A program made the position numbers and the translations under genes. A stretch of DNA of 64,000 bases from CAZJQD01 sp964548165 [NCBI: uncultured bacterium] (GTDB taxonomy: Bacteria; UBA8481): NCBI GenBank assembly GCA_964548165.1, contig CAZJQD010000004.1, positions 38,401 through 102,400 of the forward strand. The letters run 5' to 3'. This document shows, in pieces, positions 1 through 8,419 of this stretch. The notes below the pieces were generated by a model, which saw only the letters and a program-made list of their open reading frames with translations, searched no databases and was not told the origin of the DNA. Each line of letters starts with the position of its first letter. Position 1 is the first letter of the stretch.

Positions 1-1
1 T

Positions 2-1330
2 CGCGCCGAATGGATGATGCCCCACGACGCCTCCTTGAAGCGGCTCCTGGCCCGCGCCTACGCGGCGTCAAAGAACGTGGAGGCGGCGACGGCGCGTTGG
101 CGGGAGGTCCTCAACCTGGCGCCCGAGGACGCCGAGGCCCACGAGATGCTCGGGCACACGGCCCGGGAGCGCCAGGACCTGGACACGGCCGTCGAGCACT
201 ACATCCAGGCGCTCGCCATCGATCCGTTTCGCGGGTCGCTACGTGTCATCCTCGGCGACATCGCGCGCGATCGGGGCAAGGAGGAGGAGGCGATCGAGCA
301 CTGGGAGACCGCGCTTCGCCTCGACCCGAAGGATCGAGAGGTCCTGACACGACTGGCCGAGCATGCCTGGGACAGCGGGGACGTCACGGTCGCTCTCGAC
401 CTCTACCTGGATCTGCGGAAGCTGGGATTTCCGGACGACGAGGAAGAGGAGCACCTGGAGATGATCGGCTACCTCTACTCGGAGGTACTCCTCGGGGGCA
501 ATGACAAGAAGGCCAAGGAGGCGGCGACCTTCTTCGAATCGGCGCGGAAGCGGTTTCCCAAGAACCCGTTTCTTCTCCTCTATGACGCCAGGCGGCTCAT
601 CAGCCGCGAGAAGTTCGCGGACGCCCGACCGCTCGTCGCCCAGGTGCTCAAGGACAACCCCCTGATGCCGGAGGCCGTCTTCGAGATGGGGCACCTCCTC
701 CTGGAAGAAGGAAAGCAGAAGGAGGGCATGGAGCTCCTGCATCGCGCGGAGACGCTGGACCCGGATCCGTTCTACAAGAAGGAACTGGGGCGGCACTATC
801 TCCACGCGGAGAGCTGGGCGCAGGCCGAGAAGTGGCTGAAGAAGGCGCTTTCCTCGGGCGTGGAGGACGAGGAACTGCTCCTCGCCCTGCACACGGCCTG
901 CTACTACCAGCGGAAGTACTCGCTCTGCGAGAACCTCCTCAGGCGCGCGTTGACCATCTTCCCCGACAATATGCAGGCCCTCACCTACCTCTCCGAGATC
1001 CTCCTCTTGTTGGGGCGCATCGAGGAGGCCATGGGTATCCTCAAGACGGTCACGGAGATGGCGATTACGTTCGAGGAGTTCCAGGCCGGGCGGGGGGCGG
1101 CGGAGCTTGTCGTGGAGCCGGCGGGGTGCGTCGACTGGCTCCTCGGCTACGCGCTCTTCTTTTCCGGGGACGCCCGCGCCGCGGACAAGCAGTTCCGGCG
1201 GGGGCACAAGATCGACGAGCGCCTGCCGCAGTGGTTCGAGGGGCTCCGGGGGATGCTGGTGGCGCGCCTGGAGGCGGAGCCGGCGCTGGCCCGGAAGTTC
1301 GGTTGCGCGAATTTTTTCACTGAACCGTAG
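2..1330 (+). CDS. TPR-repeat protein, 5' end outside window
   Basis: The reading frame is open from the first bases of the window, so the gene probably starts upstream. The first in-frame ATG (14) falls inside what already looks like a TPR helix. The product is a chain of tetratricopeptide repeats with the usual alanine/glycine spacing (for example around residues 35-110, where LGHTARERQDLDTAVEHY is a typical unit). No signal peptide or membrane segment is visible in the part seen. TPR proteins are scaffolds for protein-protein contacts, and the specific partner cannot be deduced. It lies 142 bp upstream of an M48 peptidase on the same strand. The TPR assignment is firm and the function unknown. 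Confidence 0.8.
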   Translation, partial: RAEWMMPHDASLKRLLARAYAASKNVEAATARWREVLNLAPEDAEAHEMLGHTARERQDLDTAVEHYIQALAIDPFRGSLRVILGDIARDRGKEEEAIEHWETALRLDPKDREVLTRLAEHAWDSGDVTVALDLYLDLRKLGFPDDEEEEHLEMIGYLYSEVLLGGNDKKAKEAATFFESARKRFPKNPFLLLYDARRLISREKFADARPLVAQVLKDNPLMPEAVFEMGHLLLEEGKQKEGMELLHRAETLDPDPFYKKELGRHYLHAESWAQAEKWLKKALSSGVEDEELLLALHTACYYQRKYSLCENLLRRALTIFPDNMQALTYLSEILLLLGRIEEAMGILKTVTEMAITFEEFQAGRGAAELVVEPAGCVDWLLGYALFFSGDARAADKQFRRGHKIDERLPQWFEGLRGMLVARLEAEPALARKFGCANFFTEP

Positions 1331-1472
1331 GCACTTTGCCGAGGTCCAAGGGGGTGGCGATCGCGATGGGAATGAGATGGAGTCCTCGCGACGGTTGGAC
1401 GCGGGGGCTTCCCCGGGTAAAATGGAGGGCCGTGGTCCGATGGGCGGACGGCGGCCGCATGGAGGATTTCCG

Positions 1473-2690
1473 ATGAAGCGACAATTCGCGACATGCACGG
1501 CGTTCCTGGCTCTCGTCCTCCTGGGAGGCTCCACCTCCGGGTGCAGCCAGCGCGATCAGCTCCAGCCCCGCCAGTCCAACGTCTGGCTGGTCTCCGAGCG
1601 GCGCGAGATCGCGATCGGGCAGGAAGTGGCCAAGGAAGTCGAGAAGGAATACACCGTTTACAACGATCCCGAGCTGGCCGCGTACATCGACCAGATCGGC
1701 CAGTCCCTGGCCCAGAACTCCGATCGCGCCAACATCGCCTACCGCTTCAAGGTCCTCGATTCCCCGATCGCCAACGCCTTCGCGACCCCGGGCGGCAATA
1801 TCTACATCACGCGCGGCATCCTGGGCGTGCTCGATGACGAGGCCGAGCTGGCGGGGGTGCTCGGTCACGAGGTCGGCCACGTCGCGGCGCGTCATAGCGC
1901 CAAGCAGATGCAGAACTCGATGATCGCCTCCATCGGCCTCGTGGCCCTCGGCATCGCCCTCGGGGACGCGGCCGACGACAACATCCTGACTGCCGCGAAC
2001 GTTGCCGCGTCGCTGATCTACCTCGGCTACTCCCGCGGCGACGAGGACCAGGCCGACATTCTCGGCGCCAAGTATCTCTACCGGACCGGCTACGATCCTG
2101 AGGGCATGGCGGGCGCGATGGAGGGTCTGCTCGAGCTGGAGTCGCGGAGCCCCTTGAAGGCCGAGCAGTTCATCCGGACGCATCCCCTGACCCGCGAGCG
2201 CGTCACGCACATCCGGAGCTGGCTGCCGCGCATTCCTCGCGAGGACGTCTGGGGCGGAACGGCGCCGGGCACGTCCCTGCGCGGCGTGGAGTCGTTCCAG
2301 CGCATCGTGGCTCCCCACGCCCAGTACCCGGGCGAGGACGAGATGGCGTCCGCGATCGAGACCCTGCGTATCGGCACCATGCGCGGCCAGAAGGATGTCA
2401 TGGCCAAGGCGCTCTCCGACGACTACAAGGACCAGGAGGGGCGGTCCAAGGGTGATTATCTCGCCGGTTGGGAGAGCATCTTCAGCCAGTCCAGCCGGAT
2501 CAACTACAGGGTCTCGAACGTGCAGACCGAGCCTCGTCGCACGGACGGAGCCGCCAAGTTCGACTACACGCTCGAGATCACGAACAAGAACGGCCAGGTG
2601 ACGAGGACGACGGGGAGGGCTTACCTCGAGTTTGTCCGTCCCGAGCCCCAGGTATGGAAGATCACTTCCATCCGCACCGTCTCGACCTGA
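1473..2690 (+). CDS. M48-family metallopeptidase lipoprotein with NTF2-like tail
   Basis: A zinc metallopeptidase of the M48 (Ste24/HtpX/BepA) type. The ATG at 1473 is chosen because a GGAGG ribosome site lies at 1461-1465 and translation from it gives a lipoprotein signal peptide ending in the lipobox TSGC (Cys about residue 24). The HEVGH zinc motif is at about residue 131, followed by the downstream acidic helix (DEDQAD) typical of M48. After the peptidase domain, residues from about 290 look like an NTF2/SnoaL-like domain, an uncommon tail for this family. It is predicted to be anchored in the periplasm and to act in envelope protein quality control. Its stop overlaps the next start (TGATG), so the two genes are translationally coupled. 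Confidence 0.85.
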   Translation: MKRQFATCTAFLALVLLGGSTSGCSQRDQLQPRQSNVWLVSERREIAIGQEVAKEVEKEYTVYNDPELAAYIDQIGQSLAQNSDRANIAYRFKVLDSPIANAFATPGGNIYITRGILGVLDDEAELAGVLGHEVGHVAARHSAKQMQNSMIASIGLVALGIALGDAADDNILTAANVAASLIYLGYSRGDEDQADILGAKYLYRTGYDPEGMAGAMEGLLELESRSPLKAEQFIRTHPLTRERVTHIRSWLPRIPREDVWGGTAPGTSLRGVESFQRIVAPHAQYPGEDEMASAIETLRIGTMRGQKDVMAKALSDDYKDQEGRSKGDYLAGWESIFSQSSRINYRVSNVQTEPRRTDGAAKFDYTLEITNKNGQVTRTTGRAYLEFVRPEPQVWKITSIRTVST

Positions 2691-3055
2691 TGTTGACCCG
2701 ATGCCCGCGCTGCGGGGATATCTTTTCCAAGGTACGGGTCGACATCTGTCCCAAGTGCCGGCAGGAGGAGACCCAGCGCATCGACACGCTCTCCAAGTAT
2801 CTCGATGCCAACCCGGAGGCGACGATCGACGACCTGGAGCGGGTCTCGGGAATGCCCAAGGAGGTCATCCTGACCTATGCGCGCGAAGGGCGCCTCGTCG
2901 CGCTCGACATCGCGATCCTGAAGGTTCGGTGCGAGGATTGTGGCGTTGATATTCCTTCCGGCCGCTTCTGCCCCAGCTGTCGCAAGAAGCTGGCGGCCAA
3001 GTTCAGCGAGGGTATCCACCAGATCAAGGATCATCGGTCCCACAAGAAGCCGTAG
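2690..3055 (+). CDS. YvyF-like flagellar operon protein with four CxxC pairs
   Basis: A 121-aa protein with two N-terminal CxxC pairs (Cys5/Cys8, Cys20/Cys23) and two C-terminal pairs (CEDC, CPSC), flanking a small helical domain that reads like a winged-helix (ATIDDLERVSGMPKEVILTY, then REGRL). The layout matches the YvyF/TIGR03826 family, which is known from late-flagellar operons next to flgM/flgN/flgK in Firmicutes. The ATG overlaps the stop of the M48 gene by one base, so that start is chosen over in-frame starts further upstream. It is probably a zinc-ribbon regulatory or assembly factor; the family's biochemical role is not established. The next gene is flgN, 100 bp downstream. Confidence 0.75.
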   Translation: MLTRCPRCGDIFSKVRVDICPKCRQEETQRIDTLSKYLDANPEATIDDLERVSGMPKEVILTYAREGRLVALDIAILKVRCEDCGVDIPSGRFCPSCRKKLAAKFSEGIHQIKDHRSHKKP

Positions 3056-3155
3056 GCGGTTCGTCTCGCTCTCATTTCGTCACCGGCAACCTTGAGCGTT
3101 ATCTTGCGAGGTTTGTGCGGTTTAGAAATTGGTTTGCTCTGCCGATAGGATCCGC

Positions 3156-3632
3156 ATGAGCGTCACCGTTGCGCAATTTGCGAGCCTGGTCGCCGAGCAG
3201 AAGACGCTCTTCGAGCGCTTCGGCAAGCTCCTGAAGGAAGTGACCGAGGCCGCCAAGGCCAAGGACGGTCTCAGGGTCGCTGCGCTCACCCCTCAACTCG
3301 TTGAAACCCAGTCTCGTGCGACCAGTGTCGATGAAGAGATGCGACGCCTGGCGGAGCAAGGTGCCGCCGAGCGTGGGATGCCGATCGAGCAGTTCCGGCT
3401 GAGCGTCCTGGACCCCTCCGGGTCCTACCAGAAGCTCATTGACGAGGCCCGGGAGGCGACCTCGAGCGTGGCCCGCCAGGCGTCCCAGGCGGCGGGCGTC
3501 CTGGCCGCAAACGTGGGCATCATCGAGGACACGATCAAGGTGCTGGAGAGCATCGATGCGCGGTCGGCGGGCTACGGACCGGAGCGCCCCACCCCCCGGT
3601 CCACTTCCAAGCTCTTCGACCACAGCGCGTGA
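3156..3632 (+). CDS. flgN: FlgN-family flagellar chaperone
   Basis: A 158-aa, almost entirely helical protein with the long N-terminal coiled coil (residues 1-60) and C-terminal helical stretch of FlgN, the cytosolic chaperone that holds the hook-junction proteins FlgK and FlgL before export. Sequence similarity in this family is low, so the call leans on size, composition and its place directly upstream of flgK and flgL. The ATG at 3156 is preferred over the in-frame TTG at 3129. A GCCGATAG string at 3141-3148 resembles a sigma-28 -10 element but would leave almost no leader. Twelve bases separate the stop from flgK. Confidence 0.75.
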   Translation: MSVTVAQFASLVAEQKTLFERFGKLLKEVTEAAKAKDGLRVAALTPQLVETQSRATSVDEEMRRLAEQGAAERGMPIEQFRLSVLDPSGSYQKLIDEAREATSSVARQASQAAGVLAANVGIIEDTIKVLESIDARSAGYGPERPTPRSTSKLFDHSA

Positions 3633-3644
3633 GGAGAGACGACC

Positions 3645-5510
3645 ATGAGTAACGGAACGCTCGGCCTCTCCATCGGCAAGTCCGCGCTCTCGGCCCAGCA
3701 AAGGGCCCTGGAGGTCGTTTCGCAGAACCTGGCGAACGCCAATACCGAGGGCTACGCGCGCAAGACCGTGGGCCTGGTGTCCAACGCCTCGATCAACCTT
3801 CCCGACTTCCAGGGCCCCGTCTACTTCTCTCAGATCGGCACCGGCGTCTCGATCGGCCGGATCGAGTCGGTCCGCGACCTCGTCCTGAACGAGCGCATCC
3901 GCAACCTCAAGTCGGACATGGAGGCCAGCCAGGAGCAACAGGGGATCCTGGACCAGCTCGAGGCCCTCTTCACGGGCGAGCTGGACATCCAGCAATCGAT
4001 CGACGATTTCTTCTCCGCGCTCCACGACCTCTCCGGAGCCCCCGACTCGCTGACTGTCCGTTCCGTGGTCCGGGCCCGGGGCGAGGAATTGGCCGAGATG
4101 GTCCAGAACGCGGCGGCCTCGATCGAGGAGATCCGCGCGAACGTGGCGACCGCGGTCAGCTCGAAGGCGGCGGTCATCAACGGCATCTCGCAGGAGTTGG
4201 CGGCCTTGAACGAGCGGGTCGCCGCAATGACCTCCGCGAACATGTCGCCCAACGATTTCGAGGACAAGCGGCAGGTGCTCCTGGAGCGCCTGGCGTCGCT
4301 GGGCGACGTGCAGACGACGAGCAGTGAATCAGGCACGCTGATGGTCCTTCTGGGCGGCCAGGTCATCGTGCAGGGGACCCAGTTCTTCGAGGTCGAGGTT
4401 CGCAACGGCACGGATCCCGAGGCGTTGCCGGTGCTGGCCGTCGGCCCCGGTGAGTCGCGCGAGATCCAGGCGCGTAGCGGCGTCCTGAGGGCGTTGACGG
4501 ATGTACAGCAAGGGGCCCTGACGACGCTCAGGCACGACCTCAACGAGCTGGCCGTGTCGCTGACGACGACGTTCAACGCCATCCACAGCACGGGCTTCGG
4601 CCTGGACGGATCGACGGGCACGAACTTCTTCACCGTCGGAACGCCGCCGCCTGCCGAGACGCGCCTCTACAGCGTCCTGGGAAGCGGCTACGTCCCGTCG
4701 ACGTCGACGGCCCTCGACGGCGATGCGACGACGCAACAGCCGGAGAACTTCGAGCAGAACCCGGTGGGCCAGGGGCGGTTCGTCCTGAACGGGATCTCCA
4801 TCGAGTACGACGGCTCCGTCGACAGCCTCGAGGATATCGCGGATCGGATCAATGCCTCGCAGGCCGACGTCATGGCGACCATCACCCCGCAGAACCGCCT
4901 GCTCCTGACCGGATCGCGCGCCGCCGACTACACGATCGCGACGATGGCGGACAGCGGGGGAGCCCTCCTGGAGCGACTGGGGATTCTCAACGCGAACCAG
5001 TCGTACCCGGCGGGATTGTCACCGCGCACCTCCGCGATCGCGGGAACCTTCTCGATGCGCCCGCAGGATGACGCCGCGCGGCGGCTCGCGGTGACGGGCG
5101 CCGTGCGCGCCGATCTCAACCGGATCGCGGCCGCGCAGGGCGAGGATCTCACGGATCCCCCGGACGGCATCGGCGATCGCTCGCGCGGCCCCGGCGACGG
5201 CGCCAACGCGCTCGTCCTTGCCCAGCTCCGCGAGAGCCGCGTTGTCCTTGAGGGCACCGGGACGCTTACGGACTTCGTGACAGGCTTTCTCGGTGAGCTT
5301 GGCGTGGAGGCGGGCGCTGCGAAGCGACGCAGTGAGGGTCTCGAGGCCCAGATCACCCAGTTGAACGCTCGCCGCGACGAGATCCAGGGCGTCTCGATCG
5401 ATGAAGAGCTCATCAACATGATCAAGTACCAGCGCGGGTTCGAGGCGGCGGCGCGGATCATCAGCGTCATGGACCAGGTTCTCCAGACGCTCCTGGCCCT
5501 CGGGCGATGA
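3645..5510 (+). CDS. flgK: flagellar hook-associated protein 1 FlgK
   Basis: A 621-aa hook-filament junction protein, exported through the flagellar channel. The N-terminal D0 helix carries the family signature NLANANTEGYARK at about residues 28-40, and the C-terminus ends with the conserved helix IDEELINMIKYQRGFEAAAR, which pairs with the N-terminal helix in the assembled junction. Length is at the long end of normal, with the extra mass in the central variable domains. The ATG has a good ribosome site (GAGGAGAG at about 3631). The stop overlaps the flgL start as ATGA, so the two are coupled. Confidence 0.95.
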   Translation: MSNGTLGLSIGKSALSAQQRALEVVSQNLANANTEGYARKTVGLVSNASINLPDFQGPVYFSQIGTGVSIGRIESVRDLVLNERIRNLKSDMEASQEQQGILDQLEALFTGELDIQQSIDDFFSALHDLSGAPDSLTVRSVVRARGEELAEMVQNAAASIEEIRANVATAVSSKAAVINGISQELAALNERVAAMTSANMSPNDFEDKRQVLLERLASLGDVQTTSSESGTLMVLLGGQVIVQGTQFFEVEVRNGTDPEALPVLAVGPGESREIQARSGVLRALTDVQQGALTTLRHDLNELAVSLTTTFNAIHSTGFGLDGSTGTNFFTVGTPPPAETRLYSVLGSGYVPSTSTALDGDATTQQPENFEQNPVGQGRFVLNGISIEYDGSVDSLEDIADRINASQADVMATITPQNRLLLTGSRAADYTIATMADSGGALLERLGILNANQSYPAGLSPRTSAIAGTFSMRPQDDAARRLAVTGAVRADLNRIAAAQGEDLTDPPDGIGDRSRGPGDGANALVLAQLRESRVVLEGTGTLTDFVTGFLGELGVEAGAAKRRSEGLEAQITQLNARRDEIQGVSIDEELINMIKYQRGFEAAARIISVMDQVLQTLLALGR

Positions 5511-7216
5511 GCCGGGTTTCCTGGGGCCGCACTCTGGGCCAGGCCTTCTTCGAGACGGCGCAGAACAACTCGAAGCTCTTCGAGCTCCAGAAGCAGCTCG
5601 CGTCCGGCAAGGCGTTCGAGAAGGCGAGCGACAACCCGGAGGCGGTCTCGACCGCCCAGAGGCTCCGCACGCGCATCCGGCGCGATGAGCAGATCGTCCG
5701 GAACGTCGAGGTCAACCAGCGGCGCGTCGACGAGGCCGAGACCTTCATGGCCTCGACGGTGGAGCAGATCCGCCGCGTGCGCACGGTCGCTCTCCAGGCC
5801 GCCAACGGCACCTACACTCCGGGCGACCTCGCGGCCATGGGCGCCGAGATCAACCAGCAGCTCGAGGCGCTCTTTCGGACGGCAAACTCCCGGAGCGGCG
5901 GTTCATCGCTCTTCGCCGGCGCGGAGACGTTTACCGATGCGTTCTCGGCCACGCGCAATTCGCAGGGTCAGATCACGGGCGTGACCTACAACGGCGACGA
6001 CGTGGACCTGGAGGTTGACGCCGGCGGGAACGTGCCGGTGACCTGGCCGGGGAGTCGCGTCTTCGCCGCCGGATCCACGACGCGCACCACGACGGCCGCC
6101 TACTGGAGCGGCGCCACGGCGGCGGAGTACGCGGCCTGGCAGGCGGCGCCGGTGACCTACACGAATGGGGTCTCCGGCGGCTACGCGAGCCGCGAGCTCT
6201 CCGCCGTGTACGCGCCTTCGGGAGGTTCCCTGGAGGGGGCGCTGGAGATCAACGGCGTCCTCGTGCCGTACGACCTGGATGCCGATCCCACGACCGGAGA
6301 GGGTGACAGCCTCCTGGATCTCGCGGCGGCCATCAACGGGTCGGCCGCCGGGGTCACCGCGCGCGTGACGGGGACCATGCGCGGCCGGGAGACCGTGGAC
6401 GGGAGCGCGTTCAACGCCGCCGTCTTCAACTCGCCGCTGGCGGCGACGATTGGCGTCTTTGCCGCGGGCACGCTGACCGTGAACGGGGCCGAGGTCTCGG
6501 TGACCGGCGACGACACGATCTTCACCCTGGCCAACAAGATCAGCGCCACCGAGTCGGCCTCCGGCGTGACCGCGGCCGTGGTGGATGCCAATGGCACTGC
6601 CGTGGACGGCAGTCCCCAGGCGGGTACGCCGCCTTACCGCCTCCAGTTCTCCGGCGGCGTCGAGCTCGGCGACGACCACGCGGGAGCGACGAACGTGCTG
6701 CAGTTCCTGGGAGTGACGACTGTCCCTGCCCAGTCGAGCGAGCGGAATCTCGTCGGCGAGGTCACGGAGCCGTACCGGCTGACGCTGACGGGCGATCGCC
6801 CGGGCCCGTTTACCATTCGAGATGCGGGCGGCACCCTGGGCGCCGACCTGGGGCTGACGAGCGACGCGGGCGTGACGGCAAGCGGCACGCTCTTCGCCAC
6901 GCTCATCAAGATGCGCGACGCGCTGAATGCCGGCGACTCCTCGGTCATCCGGGAGGATGTGCTGGAGGAGTTGGATCTCGCCCAGGAGTCGACCGAGGTG
7001 TATCGGACGGAGGCCGGCGTCCGGACCAACCGCCTGGAGGGGCAGAAGTCTCGGGCCGAGGCCATCCTCGTGCAGACGAAGAGCACCCTGGCCGAGGTCG
7101 AGGAAGTGGATCTCAGCGAGATCATCGTGGAGATCAAGGCCCAGCAGACGGCCCAGCAGGCCGCGCTCCAGTCCATCTCCTCGCTGCTGAACCTCTCGCT
7201 CTTGAACTTCCTCTGA
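5507..7216 (+). CDS. flgL: flagellar hook-associated protein 3 FlgL (long form)
   Basis: The second hook-filament junction protein, 569 aa. The flagellin-like N-terminal helix (residues 1-140, with [14 protein letters not shown]) and C-terminal helix ([21 protein letters not shown]) are clear. E. coli FlgL is about 317 aa. The excess of about 250 residues is an alanine/glycine/threonine-rich beta insertion between residues 145 and 470, which would be surface-exposed on the junction. The start overlaps the flgK stop (ATGA). fliW follows after 23 bases. Confidence 0.93.
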   Translation: MSRVSWGRTLGQAFFETAQNNSKLFELQKQLASGKAFEKASDNPEAVSTAQRLRTRIRRDEQIVRNVEVNQRRVDEAETFMASTVEQIRRVRTVALQAANGTYTPGDLAAMGAEINQQLEALFRTANSRSGGSSLFAGAETFTDAFSATRNSQGQITGVTYNGDDVDLEVDAGGNVPVTWPGSRVFAAGSTTRTTTAAYWSGATAAEYAAWQAAPVTYTNGVSGGYASRELSAVYAPSGGSLEGALEINGVLVPYDLDADPTTGEGDSLLDLAAAINGSAAGVTARVTGTMRGRETVDGSAFNAAVFNSPLAATIGVFAAGTLTVNGAEVSVTGDDTIFTLANKISATESASGVTAAVVDANGTAVDGSPQAGTPPYRLQFSGGVELGDDHAGATNVLQFLGVTTVPAQSSERNLVGEVTEPYRLTLTGDRPGPFTIRDAGGTLGADLGLTSDAGVTASGTLFATLIKMRDALNAGDSSVIREDVLEELDLAQESTEVYRTEAGVRTNRLEGQKSRAEAILVQTKSTLAEVEEVDLSEIIVEIKAQQTAQQAALQSISSLLNLSLLNFL

Positions 7217-7239
7217 CCCCGGACTATCCTCGACGCGAC

Positions 7240-7701
7240 ATGACAGAGACCACAGCCAGGCGCCGCATTCGCGTGAAGGGCGGCACCGAGGTCGAGATCA
7301 GCGAGGAGCACATCCTCGACCTGCCCGAGGGCCTGATGGGCTTTCCCGACTTCCATGCGTTCGCCCTCCTGCCGCACGGCGAGGAGTCGCCATTCCTGTG
7401 GCTGCAGTCGATGGACGAGCCCGAGCTCGCGTTCATCACGATGGACCCGCGGGTGTTCCTGGAGGGATACAAGCCGGAGCTGACGGCGTCGGACCTGGCG
7501 CCGATCGGGCTCGAGAGCGTCGAGGGTTCCATCGTCCTCGCCATCGTGGTCATTCCCGAGGATCCCAAGCAGATGACGGCCAATCTCCAGGGACCGCTCG
7601 TCATCAACCCGGCGACGCGCAAGGCGCTCCAGGCCATCTCCCGCTCGTCCCAGCACCGTGTACGGCACTTCATCCTGGGGGAGCCCGGGGCGGCCGGCTG
7701 A
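7240..7701 (+). CDS. fliW: flagellar assembly factor FliW
   Basis: A 153-aa FliW. The hallmark [18 protein letters not shown] begins at about residue 28 and the C-terminal region matches family length. In Bacillus and Campylobacter FliW binds either flagellin or CsrA. When flagellin has been exported, free FliW sequesters CsrA and so releases flagellin translation. Here fliW overlaps csrA by one base (TGATG) and stands directly before the flagellin cluster, the arrangement expected for this homeostatic switch. Confidence 0.95.
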   Translation: MTETTARRRIRVKGGTEVEISEEHILDLPEGLMGFPDFHAFALLPHGEESPFLWLQSMDEPELAFITMDPRVFLEGYKPELTASDLAPIGLESVEGSIVLAIVVIPEDPKQMTANLQGPLVINPATRKALQAISRSSQHRVRHFILGEPGAAG

Positions 7702-8003
7702 TGCTCGTCCTTGCCCGTCACCTCAACGAGTCCATCATGATCGGGGACAACATCGAGATCGTCGTGGTGGCGGTCTCCAACGACCAGGTCAAGCTCGGGA
7801 TCCGCGCTCCGCGATCGGTGGCGGTGCATCGCAAGGAAGTGTTCGAGGAGATCCAGCGCGAGATGAAGCTGGCCGCGACCGCCCAGGGCGACGCGGCGCG
7901 CGGCGCGGAGCTCCTGAAGAAGGCCTTCCCGCGCCCCGGGGGAGGTTCTTCATCCGGCGGCGCGACGCCGGGCGGCACAGCAGCGCCCAGCGGGAAGAAG
8001 TAG
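7701..8003 (+). CDS. csrA: carbon storage regulator CsrA
   Basis: A 100-aa CsrA/RsmA translational repressor. The N-terminal strand [20 protein letters not shown] and the [17 protein letters not shown] stretch containing the RNA-binding arginine are intact. The family is usually 60-75 aa; here a 25-30 residue glycine/serine/proline-rich tail is added (from about residue 75). The start overlaps the fliW stop. CsrA dimers bind GGA motifs presented in RNA hairpin loops, and matching hairpins precede all flagellin genes just downstream (see 8377-8416, 9748-9784, 10977-11016, 15797-15812). Confidence 0.95.
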   Translation: MLVLARHLNESIMIGDNIEIVVVAVSNDQVKLGIRAPRSVAVHRKEVFEEIQREMKLAATAQGDAARGAELLKKAFPRPGGGSSSGGATPGGTAAPSGKK

Positions 8004-8074
8004 AGCTGGTTTCATAAGATCGACCGGAGGCCCTTTCCGGACGGTTCTGGGCCGGAAGGCGGCCTCAGGAAACC
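8004..8074 (+). repeat. 72-bp palindromic repeat element, copy 1
   Basis: It begins one base after the csrA stop and has the same sequence layout as two copies on the opposite strand at 56862-56933 and 58395-58466. Shared blocks are AGCTGGT, TCATA, a TCGA-containing arm, CCCTTTCC, GG(T)TT, GGCCGG and a GAAACC-type end. The ends are partly complementary, so the transcript can fold into a long hairpin. It may act as a terminator or attenuator after csrA, or be a REP/MITE-like repeat. Confidence 0.7.
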
Positions 8075-8271
8075 CCTTCTCGCCTCCCGGGGCCGTTCCC
8101 GCCCTCGCGTCCTGTCCCACAATCCACAGCTCGAAACTTGAGCGGTTAAACTTTTCCGAAGTCACATTAAGTCTTGTGGGAATCGCCGCGTTCGGCCGAG
8201 AGATCATGTAGGCGCGACACGAGGTTGCGCGGCGGTTTCGACCGCAACAGGGTCCCCCAGGCGAGGGACGG

Positions 8272-8301
8272 ACAAGGAGGTTTCAAGCGGGACGATCCCG
8301 C
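8272..8301 (+). promoter_or_regulatory. possible extra CsrA site plus GC hairpin in flagellin-1 leader
   Basis: The string ACAAGGAGG at 8272-8280 resembles both a ribosome site and a CsrA site, but no start codon follows at a suitable distance. It is followed at once by a 6-bp GC-rich hairpin (8287-8301, GCGGGA/TCCCGC). The rest of the 416-bp gap between csrA and flagellin 1 contains the palindromic repeat and no credible gene. I saw no clear sigma-28 or sigma-54 promoter in it. Confidence 0.35.
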
Positions 8302-8376
8302 CGGTCTCATAGCATTCCTTCATACGTTCACCTTTCCGCAATAGTCGAGGGCCGAGGGTTTCCAGAATCGATCAAT

Positions 8377-8396
8377 CCTGGACAAGGATGTCCGGG
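8377..8396 (+). promoter_or_regulatory. CsrA-type hairpin, flagellin-1 leader, upstream site
   Basis: A 7-bp stem (8377-8383 with 8390-8396, one G-U pair) with the 6-base loop AAGGAT. Read with the closing pairs this is ACAAGGATGT, the core of the CsrA SELEX consensus. It lies 24 bases upstream of the flagellin start codon. Confidence 0.8.
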
Positions 8397-8400
8397 AAAT

Positions 8401-8416
8401 GGTTCAAGGAGGAACC
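8401..8416 (+). promoter_or_regulatory. Shine-Dalgarno hairpin (second CsrA-type site), flagellin 1
   Basis: A perfect 5-bp stem GGTTC/GAACC encloses the loop AAGGAG, which is the ribosome binding site of flagellin 1. CsrA binding here would block initiation directly, with the upstream hairpin as the second dimer contact, as in the hag leader of Bacillus subtilis. Confidence 0.8.
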
Positions 8417-8419
8417 CCC

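Noticed and set aside
3123-3148. TAGA-N14-GCCGATAG as a sigma-28 promoter for flgN.
   Set aside because: The -10 element would end 7 bases before the start codon and leave no leader or ribosome site; the -35 part is weak. Kept only as a remark in flgN.
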